The notes under the pieces: model-generated
Databases searched by the model: none
What the model was told of the DNA's origin: nothing
Seen by the model: the letters and a program-made list of their open reading frames with translations, nothing else
DNA from: an uncultured Desulfuromusa sp.
GTDB taxonomy: Bacteria > Desulfobacterota > Desulfuromonadia > Desulfuromonadales > Geopsychrobacteraceae
Direction: 5' to 3'
Assembly (NCBI RefSeq): GCF_963675815.1
Contig: NZ_OY776574.1
Coordinates: 1,978,001 to 2,042,000 of the forward strand
DNA length: 64,000 nt
Part shown: one piece after another, positions 32,533 to 41,526 of the stretch
Position numbering within the stretch: the first letter of the stretch is position 1
How the letters are laid out: each line of letters starts with the position of its first letter
Translations under genes and position numbers: made by a program

Positions 32533-34131
32533 TCATTTTTTACGCCGCAGATGGCGAAAAGCCGTATCAGCCATATCCACCATTCCTTCGATTGTCTTCC
32601 TGTAAAATCGTCGAATCGGAACATCATTGACGCGCAGTTCACCGTTAAGTCGTTCCATTTGTATTTTATCCCCTGCCTTCAAATTTTGGAGAGGCTCTGC
32701 TATTTCAGGGTCAACACCAATGAGAAAACGGTATTTTTTCCCATTAAATTTTTTGGAGAAGAGCAATAGACTTTTTTCTTCTGCACCAGAGCGGTAATCG
32801 TGTTTAGACGTTTTAGCGACTAATTTGACGCTACACTTGTTTTCTTTTCCTAATATTGTCTCCAGGTTGATGTTTGCAGGTTTTAATGTTCCCAGGGGCG
32901 GTTTTGGTATGGATCGATAGGGGCTTATTTTTCGATGTTGTAAATGTTCTTCCGTTTCAAGAAGGATGACCACATTATTATTGATAGGCCCACCGATTGA
33001 ATGGGAAATGGCAGCCTTGAAATCACCATTTTTTAATAGCTGGTGGTTTTCAACGATTTGAATCATGCCGGTGGCTCCGAGAGGATGCCCACGTCCTTTA
33101 AGTCCTCCGGTTAAATTGGTCGGAAAACGACCATTGGGGCCGGTGATATCGTCATCAAGCAAAGCGTCGAGCAGGTTATCACGGGAAACGACTCCGAGAT
33201 CAGCAAGATTGATCGGTCCAAAACCATTAAAGGGGTCATGCATATTGATATGAACGGAACCTTCAAGCTCGGCAAGATTTTTAAGGCCGGCCATGCCCAA
33301 AACCTGGCTGAGAGCAATAATAGTGGCGGGAAAACTGGTGAGAGTCAAGCGATCAGCAATGGTCGGAATATCTGTTCCGGAGCCGACACCGGAAACACGG
33401 ATATCACTTTTTTGGGTCGAAAGAAGGCAGGCCGCAATACCATCTGACATAGGACAAAAATCGTAATAGTGAAGTGGGTCGTAGTAGAGGTAGTTTTTGC
33501 CGCTGCTGATGCCTGAAAAATATTCATGTACTGGGAGAGGGTAGTTGAGGTGCGCATCAGGGTTCAGGGCTGAAAAGCGATGTGCTCGCTCAGTCAGTCT
33601 TGCAGAATAATTGGTCCATTCCTCTTTATTAAGCTGAAATTCCTGCATGAGAGCCTGAGCAACAAGGGCTCCGCAAGCAGGCATTGTCAAGCCATATTCA
33701 GCTTCTTCCCTGTCAATAACCCCCGCAACTATTTTCGTGGCGTCTGTTGTTGAGACGTCGCTCATTTTCTGGATGCCTATGGCCAGAACCTGATTGTGCT
33801 GTCCTGATGCCACTTCCAGATAGGCAGCTTCAAATGCGCTGGCTCCGGAGGAGGATGCCGTATCAACTAGAAGCGATTTTGCTCCGCTGATCCCCAGTCG
33901 CCCGCTGACTTTGGCGGCAAGATTATCAACACCGGAAAAGGCAAAAGGGTTCTGACTGCCAACGATGACACAATCAATTTTGTCCTTATGAATCGCTCCT
34001 TTATCCAGCAATAGCTGCAGACTGTCTACGAGCTCAAAAAAACTCAATTTCTGACGGTGCCGTCCATTGTATTTACCAACAGGCAGCATAAAAGAATCAC
34101 TGAGATAAACAGGCCGTGGACGAAATGACAT
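32533..34131 (-). CDS. Thiolase-like protein with extra C-terminal domain and no nucleophilic Cys
   Basis: A 532-residue protein with a thiolase fold: GRGHPLGATG with catalytic His349 and SHSIGG near residue 378. The nucleophile motif, normally CxSG, reads ASSSG, so the acyl-accepting Cys is Ser93 (TCC codon). From about residue 430 an extra domain of about 100 residues (NKCSVKLVAK onward) resembles the added C-terminal domain of type-1 thiolase-like proteins (TLP1), which lack thiolase activity. Full thiolysis is therefore unlikely. The start at 34131 has AAGGAGGG eight bases upstream. Confidence 0.82.
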   Translation of the reverse strand: MSFRPRPVYLSDSFMLPVGKYNGRHRQKLSFFELVDSLQLLLDKGAIHKDKIDCVIVGSQNPFAFSGVDNLAAKVSGRLGISGAKSLLVDTASSSGASAFEAAYLEVASGQHNQVLAIGIQKMSDVSTTDATKIVAGVIDREEAEYGLTMPACGALVAQALMQEFQLNKEEWTNYSARLTERAHRFSALNPDAHLNYPLPVHEYFSGISSGKNYLYYDPLHYYDFCPMSDGIAACLLSTQKSDIRVSGVGSGTDIPTIADRLTLTSFPATIIALSQVLGMAGLKNLAELEGSVHINMHDPFNGFGPINLADLGVVSRDNLLDALLDDDITGPNGRFPTNLTGGLKGRGHPLGATGMIQIVENHQLLKNGDFKAAISHSIGGPINNNVVILLETEEHLQHRKISPYRSIPKPPLGTLKPANINLETILGKENKCSVKLVAKTSKHDYRSGAEEKSLLLFSKKFNGKKYRFLIGVDPEIAEPLQNLKAGDKIQMERLNGELRVNDVPIRRFYRKTIEGMVDMADTAFRHLRRKK

Positions 34132-34230
34132 GCACTGTACCCTCCTTGTGTTTTTCAACAGAGTATATCAGGAGATAACAGGATAAACAGGACGAGGTTT
34201 AAAAAATTATGGGAGGAAAGAACAACAGCT

Positions 34231-34280
34231 GAAAAATAAAAAAGCCCCAAAGACCTGGAGGGGGGGTAGGTCTTCGGGGC
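34231..34280 (-). terminator. Terminator of the OmpR-type two-component operon
   Basis: On the minus strand GCCCCGAAGACCT pairs with AGGTCTTTGGGGC (one mismatch) around an 11-base loop and runs into TTTTTTATTTTT. A weaker hairpin (GAAGCTTCCAAGGAGGCTTC) lies just before it. Confidence 0.85.
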
Positions 34281-34402
34281 ACGAAGCTTCCAAGGAGGCT
34301 TCTTGGCTCTTAAGATACATGGTTCAATGGCAAAAGTGAACCCCAAAAATACAAGGGCATTTGTAAAAATTCCATCCTGTTATTTTTTTTTACAAATGTT
34401 TT

Positions 34403-35842
34403 TTAGCCATCAGCTGGAACGACGCTTTCAGGGCTCAGTTGTCGGGGGAAAATAACAGTAAAGCTGCTACCTTGACCCGGTGATGAGTTGACTTGAACCG
34501 ACCCGTGATGAGCTTCAACAATCCATTTGACAATCGCCAGGCCGAGGCCTGAGCCACCATCATTACGGTTTCTGGTTTTGTCGATCCGGTAAAAACGGTC
34601 AAAAATCGCTTCAAGATGTTCGCTGTCCATGCCGATACCTGTATCGGTAATCGTTGTGACAACATTTTTTCCGTCCAAACTCAGGGTGATGGAAACACGA
34701 CCATTGTCAGGCGTATATTTTATTGCATTTGTCAGGAGATTTAAGAAGACCTGGCGCAAACGTAAGTTGTCGGCTTTCAGAAATATCAGCTCTTGGGGAC
34801 AATTCAGTTCTACTTTGATGTTTTTGGCTGTCGCCAGAAGCTGGGCCTGATGGTGGAGTTCAATAATCAGTTCATTCAGCAGAAGAGGTTCCATTTTTAA
34901 TGGAATTTCTCCCAGATCTCCTTTTGACAAGAGCAGTAGATCCTCTATCAAATAGCTCATCCGACTGATCTCTTCGAGGTTTGACTCCAGAACTTGACGC
35001 AGGAGTTTGGGGTCTCTCCCATTTCTGAGGGCAAGCTCAGTCTCGCCGCGAAGAATTGTCAAAGGTGTGCGCAATTCATGGGTAACGTCCGCAGTAAATT
35101 GGCGGGCTCTGCGGAGGCAATCGGCTCTCCGTGTCATCATGGTGTTATAACTGAAGGCTAAATCCTGAATTTCCGGTTCAGCCGCTGTTGTGACTGTAAA
35201 TGGTGGTGGATTAACTTCCGCGTCGGCCTGATCCATCAGTTTCGTCAGTTTTTTGATTGCCGCTGTCTTTGCTTTTTTCATCCCCTGCTGTAAAACAGCA
35301 AAAGCAAGCAGAATAAACAGGCCTACGATGATGAGTATCAGGGCTGATGAGCTCGCTTGTTTTTTTATTCCTGTCAATTCATGGTTAATGACCAGGAAAA
35401 GAGGAGAGGCCCCCTGTATGTTGATGGGATATGTTAGTGATCGAGAAGGTCCATGGGAAGTCGAAACAGTTTTCAGTGTCATCGATTCTTCCGGATGAAT
35501 CTTCATGCTCAAGGACGTGTTTTTGTCGGAAGCGAACTCTTCGGTGAGACAGAGTTGTTCGCCTTGAGGAGAATAAACGGATAGACTCGAGTTGCCCCCT
35601 GATAATGAGGAAAATTCAGCCAGATTTTCGCAAAGAAATGCCTGAGCCGAATTGTCCCCGGGCACCTTATTGTAAAAAAAGTTTACACTCTGTGCCGTTG
35701 CCAGTAATTGCCTGTCAACTCGGTCGAGAAGTTGCTGCTGGTGCGTTGTATGCCAAAAAAAACCGCCTCCACTCAAAATAACTGCTAGAAAAAGCAAGTT
35801 CCAAGGAGGGAGGCGATTTTTAAAAAGGGTGTTACGCGACAA
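34403..35842 (-). CDS. Membrane sensor histidine kinase (OmpR-type partner)
   Basis: A 479-residue kinase starting at TTG directly after the regulator stop, with GGAG upstream. Two membrane helices (about 14-32 and 164-185) bracket a periplasmic region of about 130 residues containing two Cys. A HAMP-like linker leads to HisKA (DVTHELRTPLTILRGE), then HATPase with LTNAIKYTPDNG, DTGIGM and GSGLGLAIV. It is the partner of the regulator at 35843. CusS-like heavy-metal sensors have a similar layout, but specificity is not shown. Confidence 0.9.
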   Translation of the reverse strand: MSRNTLFKNRLPPWNLLFLAVILSGGGFFWHTTHQQQLLDRVDRQLLATAQSVNFFYNKVPGDNSAQAFLCENLAEFSSLSGGNSSLSVYSPQGEQLCLTEEFASDKNTSLSMKIHPEESMTLKTVSTSHGPSRSLTYPINIQGASPLFLVINHELTGIKKQASSSALILIIVGLFILLAFAVLQQGMKKAKTAAIKKLTKLMDQADAEVNPPPFTVTTAAEPEIQDLAFSYNTMMTRRADCLRRARQFTADVTHELRTPLTILRGETELALRNGRDPKLLRQVLESNLEEISRMSYLIEDLLLLSKGDLGEIPLKMEPLLLNELIIELHHQAQLLATAKNIKVELNCPQELIFLKADNLRLRQVFLNLLTNAIKYTPDNGRVSITLSLDGKNVVTTITDTGIGMDSEHLEAIFDRFYRIDKTRNRNDGGSGLGLAIVKWIVEAHHGSVQVNSSPGQGSSFTVIFPRQLSPESVVPADG

Positions 35843-36517
35843 TTAATCAGACTCCTTAAGGACATATCCAACGCCACGAACAGTGTGGATCAGTTTTTTG
35901 TCAAAGTTGCGATCAATTTTCTTTCTCAGATAATTGACGTAAACATCAATAATGTTGGTGAAAGAGTCGAAAGTATAATCCCAGACATGCTCAGCAATCA
36001 TGGTTCTGGTAAGCACCTGGTTCGGGCTGCGCATGAAGTATTCCAGAAGTGCGTATTCTTTTGAGGTCAGATCGATTTCTTTATTGTCACGCCAGACATT
36101 GTGCCCCACAGGATCCAGGCGCAGGTCAGCAAAATAAAGCTCTGCTCCACGGTCTTGAGATCCCCGGCGGATAAGAGCCCTGACACGAGCAATTAATTCA
36201 GCAAAGGCGAAAGGCTTGGTGAGATAGTCGTCACTTCCAATATCGAGACCGGAAACGATATCTTCAACGGTATCCTTTGCCGTCAGGCATAAAATTGGTG
36301 TTGAAATACTCTTTTCACGGAGTTCTTTGATTGCGCTTAAGCCATCTTTCTTGGGTAGCATCACATCCATAAGAATCAGATCATAGGGGGAGTCGACAGC
36401 CATCTGCATGCCATCTTCACCATCATAAGCAACATCAACTGTAAACTCTTCTTCTTCCAGCCCTCTTTTTATAAAACTGGCAACCTTTTTTTCGTCTTCA
36501 ACAACTAAGATGCGCAT
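35843..36517 (-). CDS. OmpR-family response regulator
   Basis: A 224-residue regulator with REC acidic pair EDE, phospho-acceptor Asp in DLILMDVMLPKKDG, Lys in LTKPFAF, and a winged-helix DNA-binding C-terminus (LTSKEYALLEYFMRSPNQV, VDVYVNYLRKKID, VRGVGYVLKE). GGAG precedes the ATG. It is the first gene of the operon with the kinase. The closest recognisable style is CusR/MprA, with no nearby target gene. Confidence 0.94.
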   Translation of the reverse strand: MRILVVEDEKKVASFIKRGLEEEEFTVDVAYDGEDGMQMAVDSPYDLILMDVMLPKKDGLSAIKELREKSISTPILCLTAKDTVEDIVSGLDIGSDDYLTKPFAFAELIARVRALIRRGSQDRGAELYFADLRLDPVGHNVWRDNKEIDLTSKEYALLEYFMRSPNQVLTRTMIAEHVWDYTFDSFTNIIDVYVNYLRKKIDRNFDKKLIHTVRGVGYVLKESD

Positions 36518-36853
36518 TGTGTGTCTCCTTTGTACTTTTTCGCCGGTTGTGTTGAGTCCCGACAGTCATCATAATGTTTTATTTAAAAGCTTTTATTCTA
36601 CATTTGATCCAATGCAGAAAAACTAGTCTTGCCCAGAAGGCTTCAATTGTTCTCATCTTCGGGGCTATTACTAGCGATATCTCATGAAAATTTAAGCAAC
36701 TTTATCAGAGACAAGCACTGCGTGCAAGGATAATAATAATTTTTCTTTAATTATTTTTTTCTGGAGAAGCATGGGAATATTTTTTGTGTTTTCAGCAGTC
36801 TTCTTCTTGATTATTTGTTGCATTTAAGTGATAGCTTCTGTTAATTATTAAAT
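36518..36853. other. A+T-rich divergent intergenic region
   Basis: 336 bases between the leftward response regulator and the rightward prmA. It must hold both promoters. TTGCAT (36817) with TAATTA 18 bases later is a weak candidate for prmA. I see no RNA, repeat or strong operator. Confidence 0.4.
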
Positions 36854-37774
36854 ATGGAAAATGAATGGATTGTCATTGAAATTCAGGTTAAGGGTGAATA
36901 TGTTGATTTCATCAGTACTGTTCTAAGCGAACATGGTTGCTCCGGAACAGTTGTTGAGGACGTCTCTCTGGATACCTTTGTTGTTCCTGACAACGATTTG
37001 GACCCCGTGGCAATCTATGTTCTCAAGGCTTATTTTCAGGTGGTTTCCGACCCTAAGAAGCTGCTATCGGATTTGGTGTCTGCTTTCAATGACATCCCGG
37101 CACTTAAGAATCAGGATATAGAGATTCAGTTGGGAGGGCCGGTTCGCATGGAGGACTGGTCTGAAGACTGGAAGCAGAATTTTTCAGCGTTCCATATTGG
37201 GGATAAGCTGGTTATCCATCCCAGTTGGGAAGACTATGTGCCGGCTGGAGACGAAGTTGTTCTGGAGATTGACCCTGGAATGGCTTTTGGGACGGGAACC
37301 CATGCAACCACCAAACTTTGCCTGGAAAAGATAGCGGAATTGCTGAGTTGTCCTGATTCTCCACCGACAATGCTTGATGTTGGAACCGGTTCGGGAATTT
37401 TGGCGTTAGGGGCTGCTGCTTTAGGATGCTCGCAGATTGTTGCAAATGATATTGATCCCGTTGCCTGTGCCGTTGCTCTTGAGAATATCAAAAAGAATAA
37501 TTATTCTCAAAAAATAGAAGTAAGCGAACTTTCATTGGAAGAACTGTCATCACAATTTGATTTAATCGTTGCCAATATACTGGCAGAAGAGAATATCCGT
37601 CTGAAGTTGTCTTTTCTGGATCATTTGCGTCCTGGCGGCTGGTTGATATTATCCGGAATTTTAACTGAAAAAGAGGAGCTGGTTCGTAAGGCTTATGCGG
37701 AACTTCCTTTGCAATTTACTCCCAGTGCTTATCAGGATGAATGGGTGTGCCTGGCTGGGCAGAGGATGATTTAG
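36854..37774 (+). CDS. prmA: Ribosomal protein L11 methyltransferase
   Basis: A 306-residue methyltransferase with an N-terminal substrate-recognition domain (WIVIEIQVKGEYVDFIST) and the SAM domain: GMAFGTGTHATTKLCLE, MLDVGTGSGILALGAAALG, VANDIDPVACAV and the catalytic-loop VANILAE. It trimethylates L11 in the cytoplasm. It is followed by rsmE after only a few bases, as in many Desulfuromonadales. Confidence 0.95.
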   Translation: MENEWIVIEIQVKGEYVDFISTVLSEHGCSGTVVEDVSLDTFVVPDNDLDPVAIYVLKAYFQVVSDPKKLLSDLVSAFNDIPALKNQDIEIQLGGPVRMEDWSEDWKQNFSAFHIGDKLVIHPSWEDYVPAGDEVVLEIDPGMAFGTGTHATTKLCLEKIAELLSCPDSPPTMLDVGTGSGILALGAAALGCSQIVANDIDPVACAVALENIKKNNYSQKIEVSELSLEELSSQFDLIVANILAEENIRLKLSFLDHLRPGGWLILSGILTEKEELVRKAYAELPLQFTPSAYQDEWVCLAGQRMI

Positions 37775-37783
37775 ATATTGACG

Positions 37784-38533
37784 ATGCGTTGTTTTTATCT
37801 GCCGGAACCAGATTTGTGCTGTGGAGCCGTTCTTCCTTTGCCGAAAGAGTTACAAAAACATCTGCACACTGTTCTGCGTTTAAATCCAGGCGATAAGGTG
37901 CAGTTTTTTAATGGTTTCGGTCAGCTTGCTACGGCAATTTTAAGCGCGAACTCTGCCGTTGAAGTTTTACAGGTAGAGCTTTGTCCTGCTCCTTTGTGCT
38001 CTTTGGTCTTGATTCAGGGGTTGCCAAAAGGAGATAAGCTGGAGTTGGTTCTCCAAAAGGGGACGGAACTCGGGATCAATGAATTTTATCTGACCTCCAT
38101 GGAGCGGAGTGTTGGGTCTTTGAAGTCTGACCGGCGGCAAAAGCGCCTGGACCGCTGGCTAAAAATAGTTCAGGAGGCTGCCAGGCAATGTCGGCAATAC
38201 CATTTGCCTCAGCTTATTGCTGACATGCCATTGGCCAACGCGTTATCAACGGTGGATGCAGATTTGAAGCTGTTGCTCTGGGAGGAAAGTGATGTTCCTC
38301 TGCGGCAGGTCTTACCTCCGTCTCGACCTCAAAGGATTGCGGTTTTAGTCGGCCCTGAGGGTGGTATCAGTCCGCGGGAAGCCGAACAAGCAAAGAAAAA
38401 AGGGTTTCAATCCGTAAGTCTCGGGCCCAGGATTCTGCGAACTGAGACAGCAGGACTTGCGATAATGTCTATTTTACAATATCTTTATGGGGATTTGGCT
38501 TCAGGCCAGCATGGTTTAAACGACTATGAATAA
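37784..38533 (+). CDS. rsmE: 16S rRNA (uracil-1498-N3)-methyltransferase
   Basis: A 249-residue SPOUT-class enzyme. PUA-like N-terminus starts MRCFYLPEPD, and the knot domain shows GLPKGDKLELVLQKGTELG, VLVGPEGGISPREAE and LGPRILRTETAGL, which bind SAM. It methylates U1498 of 16S rRNA. ATG 37784 gives the usual start; a TTG two codons earlier is possible. Nine bases separate it from prmA. Confidence 0.94.
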   Translation: MRCFYLPEPDLCCGAVLPLPKELQKHLHTVLRLNPGDKVQFFNGFGQLATAILSANSAVEVLQVELCPAPLCSLVLIQGLPKGDKLELVLQKGTELGINEFYLTSMERSVGSLKSDRRQKRLDRWLKIVQEAARQCRQYHLPQLIADMPLANALSTVDADLKLLLWEESDVPLRQVLPPSRPQRIAVLVGPEGGISPREAEQAKKKGFQSVSLGPRILRTETAGLAIMSILQYLYGDLASGQHGLNDYE

Positions 38534-38548
38534 AAGAAAGGAAAAGTC

Positions 38549-39931
38549 ATGAGATGTCCCAAGTGTGGCTACAACAGTTTCGACCATCTGGATAGCTGCA
38601 AAAAATGCGGCAAAGATTTGGTTGAATTCAAACAGAGCTTTGGCATTAAAAGTGTCCTGTTCCCAGGACAAATGAGTGCTTCTGATGTTGCTGAAGAGCC
38701 TGAGTTTGACAGTGTTATTGCTGATGCTGCTGTGACGGCTGCAACCGGAGCGGCAACTGTGGCAGAGGATTCTCAGAATATTGAACCTGTAGCCGATGGA
38801 ACCGATGGCGATGACTTCGGTTTTGACTTTATGGGAGATAGCGCGGAGGATGACGATCTTTCTTTCGATGAGCTGTTTGAAGAGGCTCCGGAAGATGAAG
38901 ATATCGAGGAGACAATTGAGGCTCCTAAAGAAAATGCTGCTGCCTCAGCGACTGAGACCGAGGATGATTTTTCTTTTGACCTGCCTGATGAAGATGCTGA
39001 GCTTGAGGATGATTTTGGTTTTGATCCAATGGACGAAGCAAGCGATCCTGTCGAAGACAAGGAATTTTCATTCGATGATGAACCTGCTGATTCAGGGGCG
39101 AAGGAGGACCCTCCGCGCCCTTTTGACTCACCGGAGTCTCCACAAAGTGTGGGGGCTCCGGAGTCTGTTGTAAAAACATCTGAAAAACGTTCTTCTTCGA
39201 TTATTCCTGCAGCAGCAGAGCCTGATGCTGACATTGAGGAGAAGACTGTTACTTTGGAATCCGAGGCTTCCGAGGAAATATTTATTCTGGAAGCCGACGA
39301 GAATGTTCCCCCAGCTCCCTCTTTTGAAGAAAAATTTGATCAGGAAAATTCTCAGCGTGATGATGAGGAGATTGTGGGAACTTCTGCCTCTCCGGCATTC
39401 CCCCCCCATGCATTAGCAGATGAGGTTTTCCCTGAAGCGGCAGCAGCTTTTTCTCCCGACGACGCAGGGCATTCCTCTGTAATTCATCCACCATTAGGGC
39501 CCAGTATTGGTGCATTTATCTTTGATGTGATCATTCTGATTGTTGTTGGCATCAGTTTTGTTGTGGCTGCAGAAGCGGCCATATCTACAGAAAAAGTTCG
39601 CTTGATTCCTTCTCTGGAAACCATGATTGATCTTTCAGTTCCTTACTTTCTGGTCCTTTTTTTTCTGGCTTTTGGTTATTTTACCTTGTTCCATTTTCTG
39701 GCAGGACAAACGCCTGGGAAAATGTTGGTTGGCCTGCGTGTTGAAGCGACTGATGGAGAACCTTTGGTTTTTTCCCAGGCGTTTTTACGGAGTGTTGGTG
39801 GATTGCTGCAATTAATTCCTGTAGGCCTGGGCTATTTACTGATTTTTACCAGTTCTGAACGCAGGGGGTGGAATGATCGACTGGCCGGTACCCGGGTTGT
39901 TGCTTTGCGCGATTTACCTGTGAAGGATTGA
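38549..39931 (+). CDS. Zinc-ribbon, acidic-linker, RDD-domain membrane protein
   Basis: A 460-residue protein. It opens with a zinc ribbon (MRCPKCGYNSFDHLDSCKKC), continues with about 250 residues of acidic low-complexity linker in which short FDF/FSFD/FGFD blocks recur, and ends in an RDD domain with three membrane helices (about 320-455) and TPGKMLVGLRVEATDG and WNDRLAGTRVV. RDD proteins are poorly understood; some transport ions or compatible solutes. The zinc ribbon and linker would face the cytoplasm. It follows rsmE by 15 bases. Confidence 0.82.
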   Translation: MRCPKCGYNSFDHLDSCKKCGKDLVEFKQSFGIKSVLFPGQMSASDVAEEPEFDSVIADAAVTAATGAATVAEDSQNIEPVADGTDGDDFGFDFMGDSAEDDDLSFDELFEEAPEDEDIEETIEAPKENAAASATETEDDFSFDLPDEDAELEDDFGFDPMDEASDPVEDKEFSFDDEPADSGAKEDPPRPFDSPESPQSVGAPESVVKTSEKRSSSIIPAAAEPDADIEEKTVTLESEASEEIFILEADENVPPAPSFEEKFDQENSQRDDEEIVGTSASPAFPPHALADEVFPEAAAAFSPDDAGHSSVIHPPLGPSIGAFIFDVIILIVVGISFVVAAEAAISTEKVRLIPSLETMIDLSVPYFLVLFFLAFGYFTLFHFLAGQTPGKMLVGLRVEATDGEPLVFSQAFLRSVGGLLQLIPVGLGYLLIFTSSERRGWNDRLAGTRVVALRDLPVKD

Positions 39932-39937
39932 TTGTTC

Positions 39938-40564
39938 TCAACTTTCCAACCGCAATTTAGTGAAACTTTGTAAGTCAGGACATTTTAAATAGTCATTATT
40001 TTTCAACTCCCACCCTATTGTTGAAGTGACAGTCGGGCCATAATCATGCCCTGGGTAGATTTGAGTCTCTTCCGGTAATTTTTTCAATCGCTGTAAGCTT
40101 TCATAGAGCGCTACAACATCACTTCCGGGAAGGTCTGCGCGACCGCAGCGGCTGACAAACAGGGTATCCCCTGTAACGAGATGGTGGTCTGATCTGAACA
40201 CCACGGACCCTGGCGTATGTCCCGGAGTGTGCATGACTTCAATGTTCCCTTTCCCGAGAGCAAGTTTTGCACCTTCTGAAAGTAGGATGTCGGCATTCGG
40301 CATATCAGCCGGGTGGGCTGCTAATTCGGCTCCTGTGGCGTCTAAAATAACACCATTACCTGAAATATGATCTGCATGTCCGTGAGTATTGAGTAAAAAT
40401 TCTAACTTGATGTTGCGTTTATTTATCTCATCCAAGAGCAATTCAGGGCGCATTGACGGATCAACTGCTGCTCCCCGCAAAGTTTCCTGGCAGTAAATCA
40501 GATAAGAAAAGTTGTTCATCTCACTGGCGTGAATCTGGATGATTTTTAAAGCGGTATTCTTCAA
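39938..40564 (-). CDS. MBL-fold metallo-hydrolase (glyoxalase II-like)
   Basis: A 208-residue metallo-beta-lactamase-fold hydrolase with the metal motif THGHADHISG, the later His in HTPGHTPGSVV, Asp in TGDTLF and His in YPGHDYGP. The TTG at 40564 is preferred as start because GAGGAG precedes it; an ATG frame opens at 40618/40615 without a signal. It converges on the RDD gene and diverges from dapF. Likely a thioester hydrolase or persulfide-type enzyme; not resolved. Confidence 0.85.
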   Translation of the reverse strand: MKNTALKIIQIHASEMNNFSYLIYCQETLRGAAVDPSMRPELLLDEINKRNIKLEFLLNTHGHADHISGNGVILDATGAELAAHPADMPNADILLSEGAKLALGKGNIEVMHTPGHTPGSVVFRSDHHLVTGDTLFVSRCGRADLPGSDVVALYESLQRLKKLPEETQIYPGHDYGPTVTSTIGWELKNNDYLKCPDLQSFTKLRLES

Positions 40565-40676
40565 AAAGGTCTCCTCGGTGATATTTGTTATGGTAACTAA
40601 TTCTATTGAGTCCATCACTTCTACTGAATTATAGTACCGGTGGATCTTTTATAACAACCGCTTCCGGGGAGAAAAT

Positions 40677-41516
40677 ATGAAGTTTACAAAAATGCACGGC
40701 GCTGGAAATGATTACGTCTATGTTAATGGTTTTGAGGAACAGGTCGAAGACCCGGAAACATTGGCACGACAGGTGAGTCACCGTCAGTTCGGCATTGGTG
40801 CTGACGGGTTAATTCTAATTCTTCCGTCAGAGGTTGCTGACGTGCGTATGCGCATGTTCAATCTGGATGGCAGTGAAGGTGAGATGTGCGGTAATGGTAT
40901 TCGTTGTGTTGCTAAATATGCCTACGATCACGGGTTGGTTGAGAAATTGGAGATCTGTGTAGAAACAGCCAGCGGTCTTCGCTCATTAATTATGAGCACA
41001 GGACCTTCAGGGCTGGTGGACCGAGTTCAGGTCAACATGGGTGCTCCCGGATTGCGACGGGGCGATATTTCCATGGTTGGTCCCGCCTCGGAGCAAGCCG
41101 TTTCAATCTCTCTGCCCGTTGATAAGCACCAGTATGAGGTCACCTGTGTCTCCATGGGGAATCCTCATGCCGTTATTTTCGTTGACGATGTTGAACAGTT
41201 TCCTGTTGCTGAGATTGGCCGGTTGATTGAAAAACATTCCTGGTTTCCTGAACGAATCAATGTTGAATTTGTTCAAGTTCTCAGCGCTACAGAGGTGATA
41301 CAGAGAACTTGGGAGCGCGGCTCTGGAGAAACCCTCGCCTGTGGGACAGGGGCTTCGGCCGTTACGGTTGCAGGTGTTTTGACTGGTCGCACAGAGAGGA
41401 AGATTCTTAATCATCTCCGTGGCGGTGATCTGGAATTGGAATGGCTGGAGGATGGGCCGGTGATGATGACTGGACCCGCAGTTGAAGTCTTCAGCGGGAA
41501 ATATGATCCGAAGTAG
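40677..41516 (+). CDS. dapF: Diaminopimelate epimerase
   Basis: A 279-residue PLP-independent epimerase of lysine and peptidoglycan synthesis, converting LL- to meso-diaminopimelate. The two catalytic cysteines are visible in EMCGNGIRC and LACGTGASA. The start MKFTKMHGAGNDYV is the family N-terminus. It is followed within ten bases by the HAD phosphatase gene, likely in the same operon with dtd. Confidence 0.96.
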   Translation: MKFTKMHGAGNDYVYVNGFEEQVEDPETLARQVSHRQFGIGADGLILILPSEVADVRMRMFNLDGSEGEMCGNGIRCVAKYAYDHGLVEKLEICVETASGLRSLIMSTGPSGLVDRVQVNMGAPGLRRGDISMVGPASEQAVSISLPVDKHQYEVTCVSMGNPHAVIFVDDVEQFPVAEIGRLIEKHSWFPERINVEFVQVLSATEVIQRTWERGSGETLACGTGASAVTVAGVLTGRTERKILNHLRGGDLELEWLEDGPVMMTGPAVEVFSGKYDPK

Positions 41517-41526
41517 AGGGGCGGCA

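Noticed and set aside
38773..39234. Ser-rich minus-strand frame opposite the RDD gene
   Set aside because: It is the complement of the acidic Asp/Glu repeat codons, not a gene.
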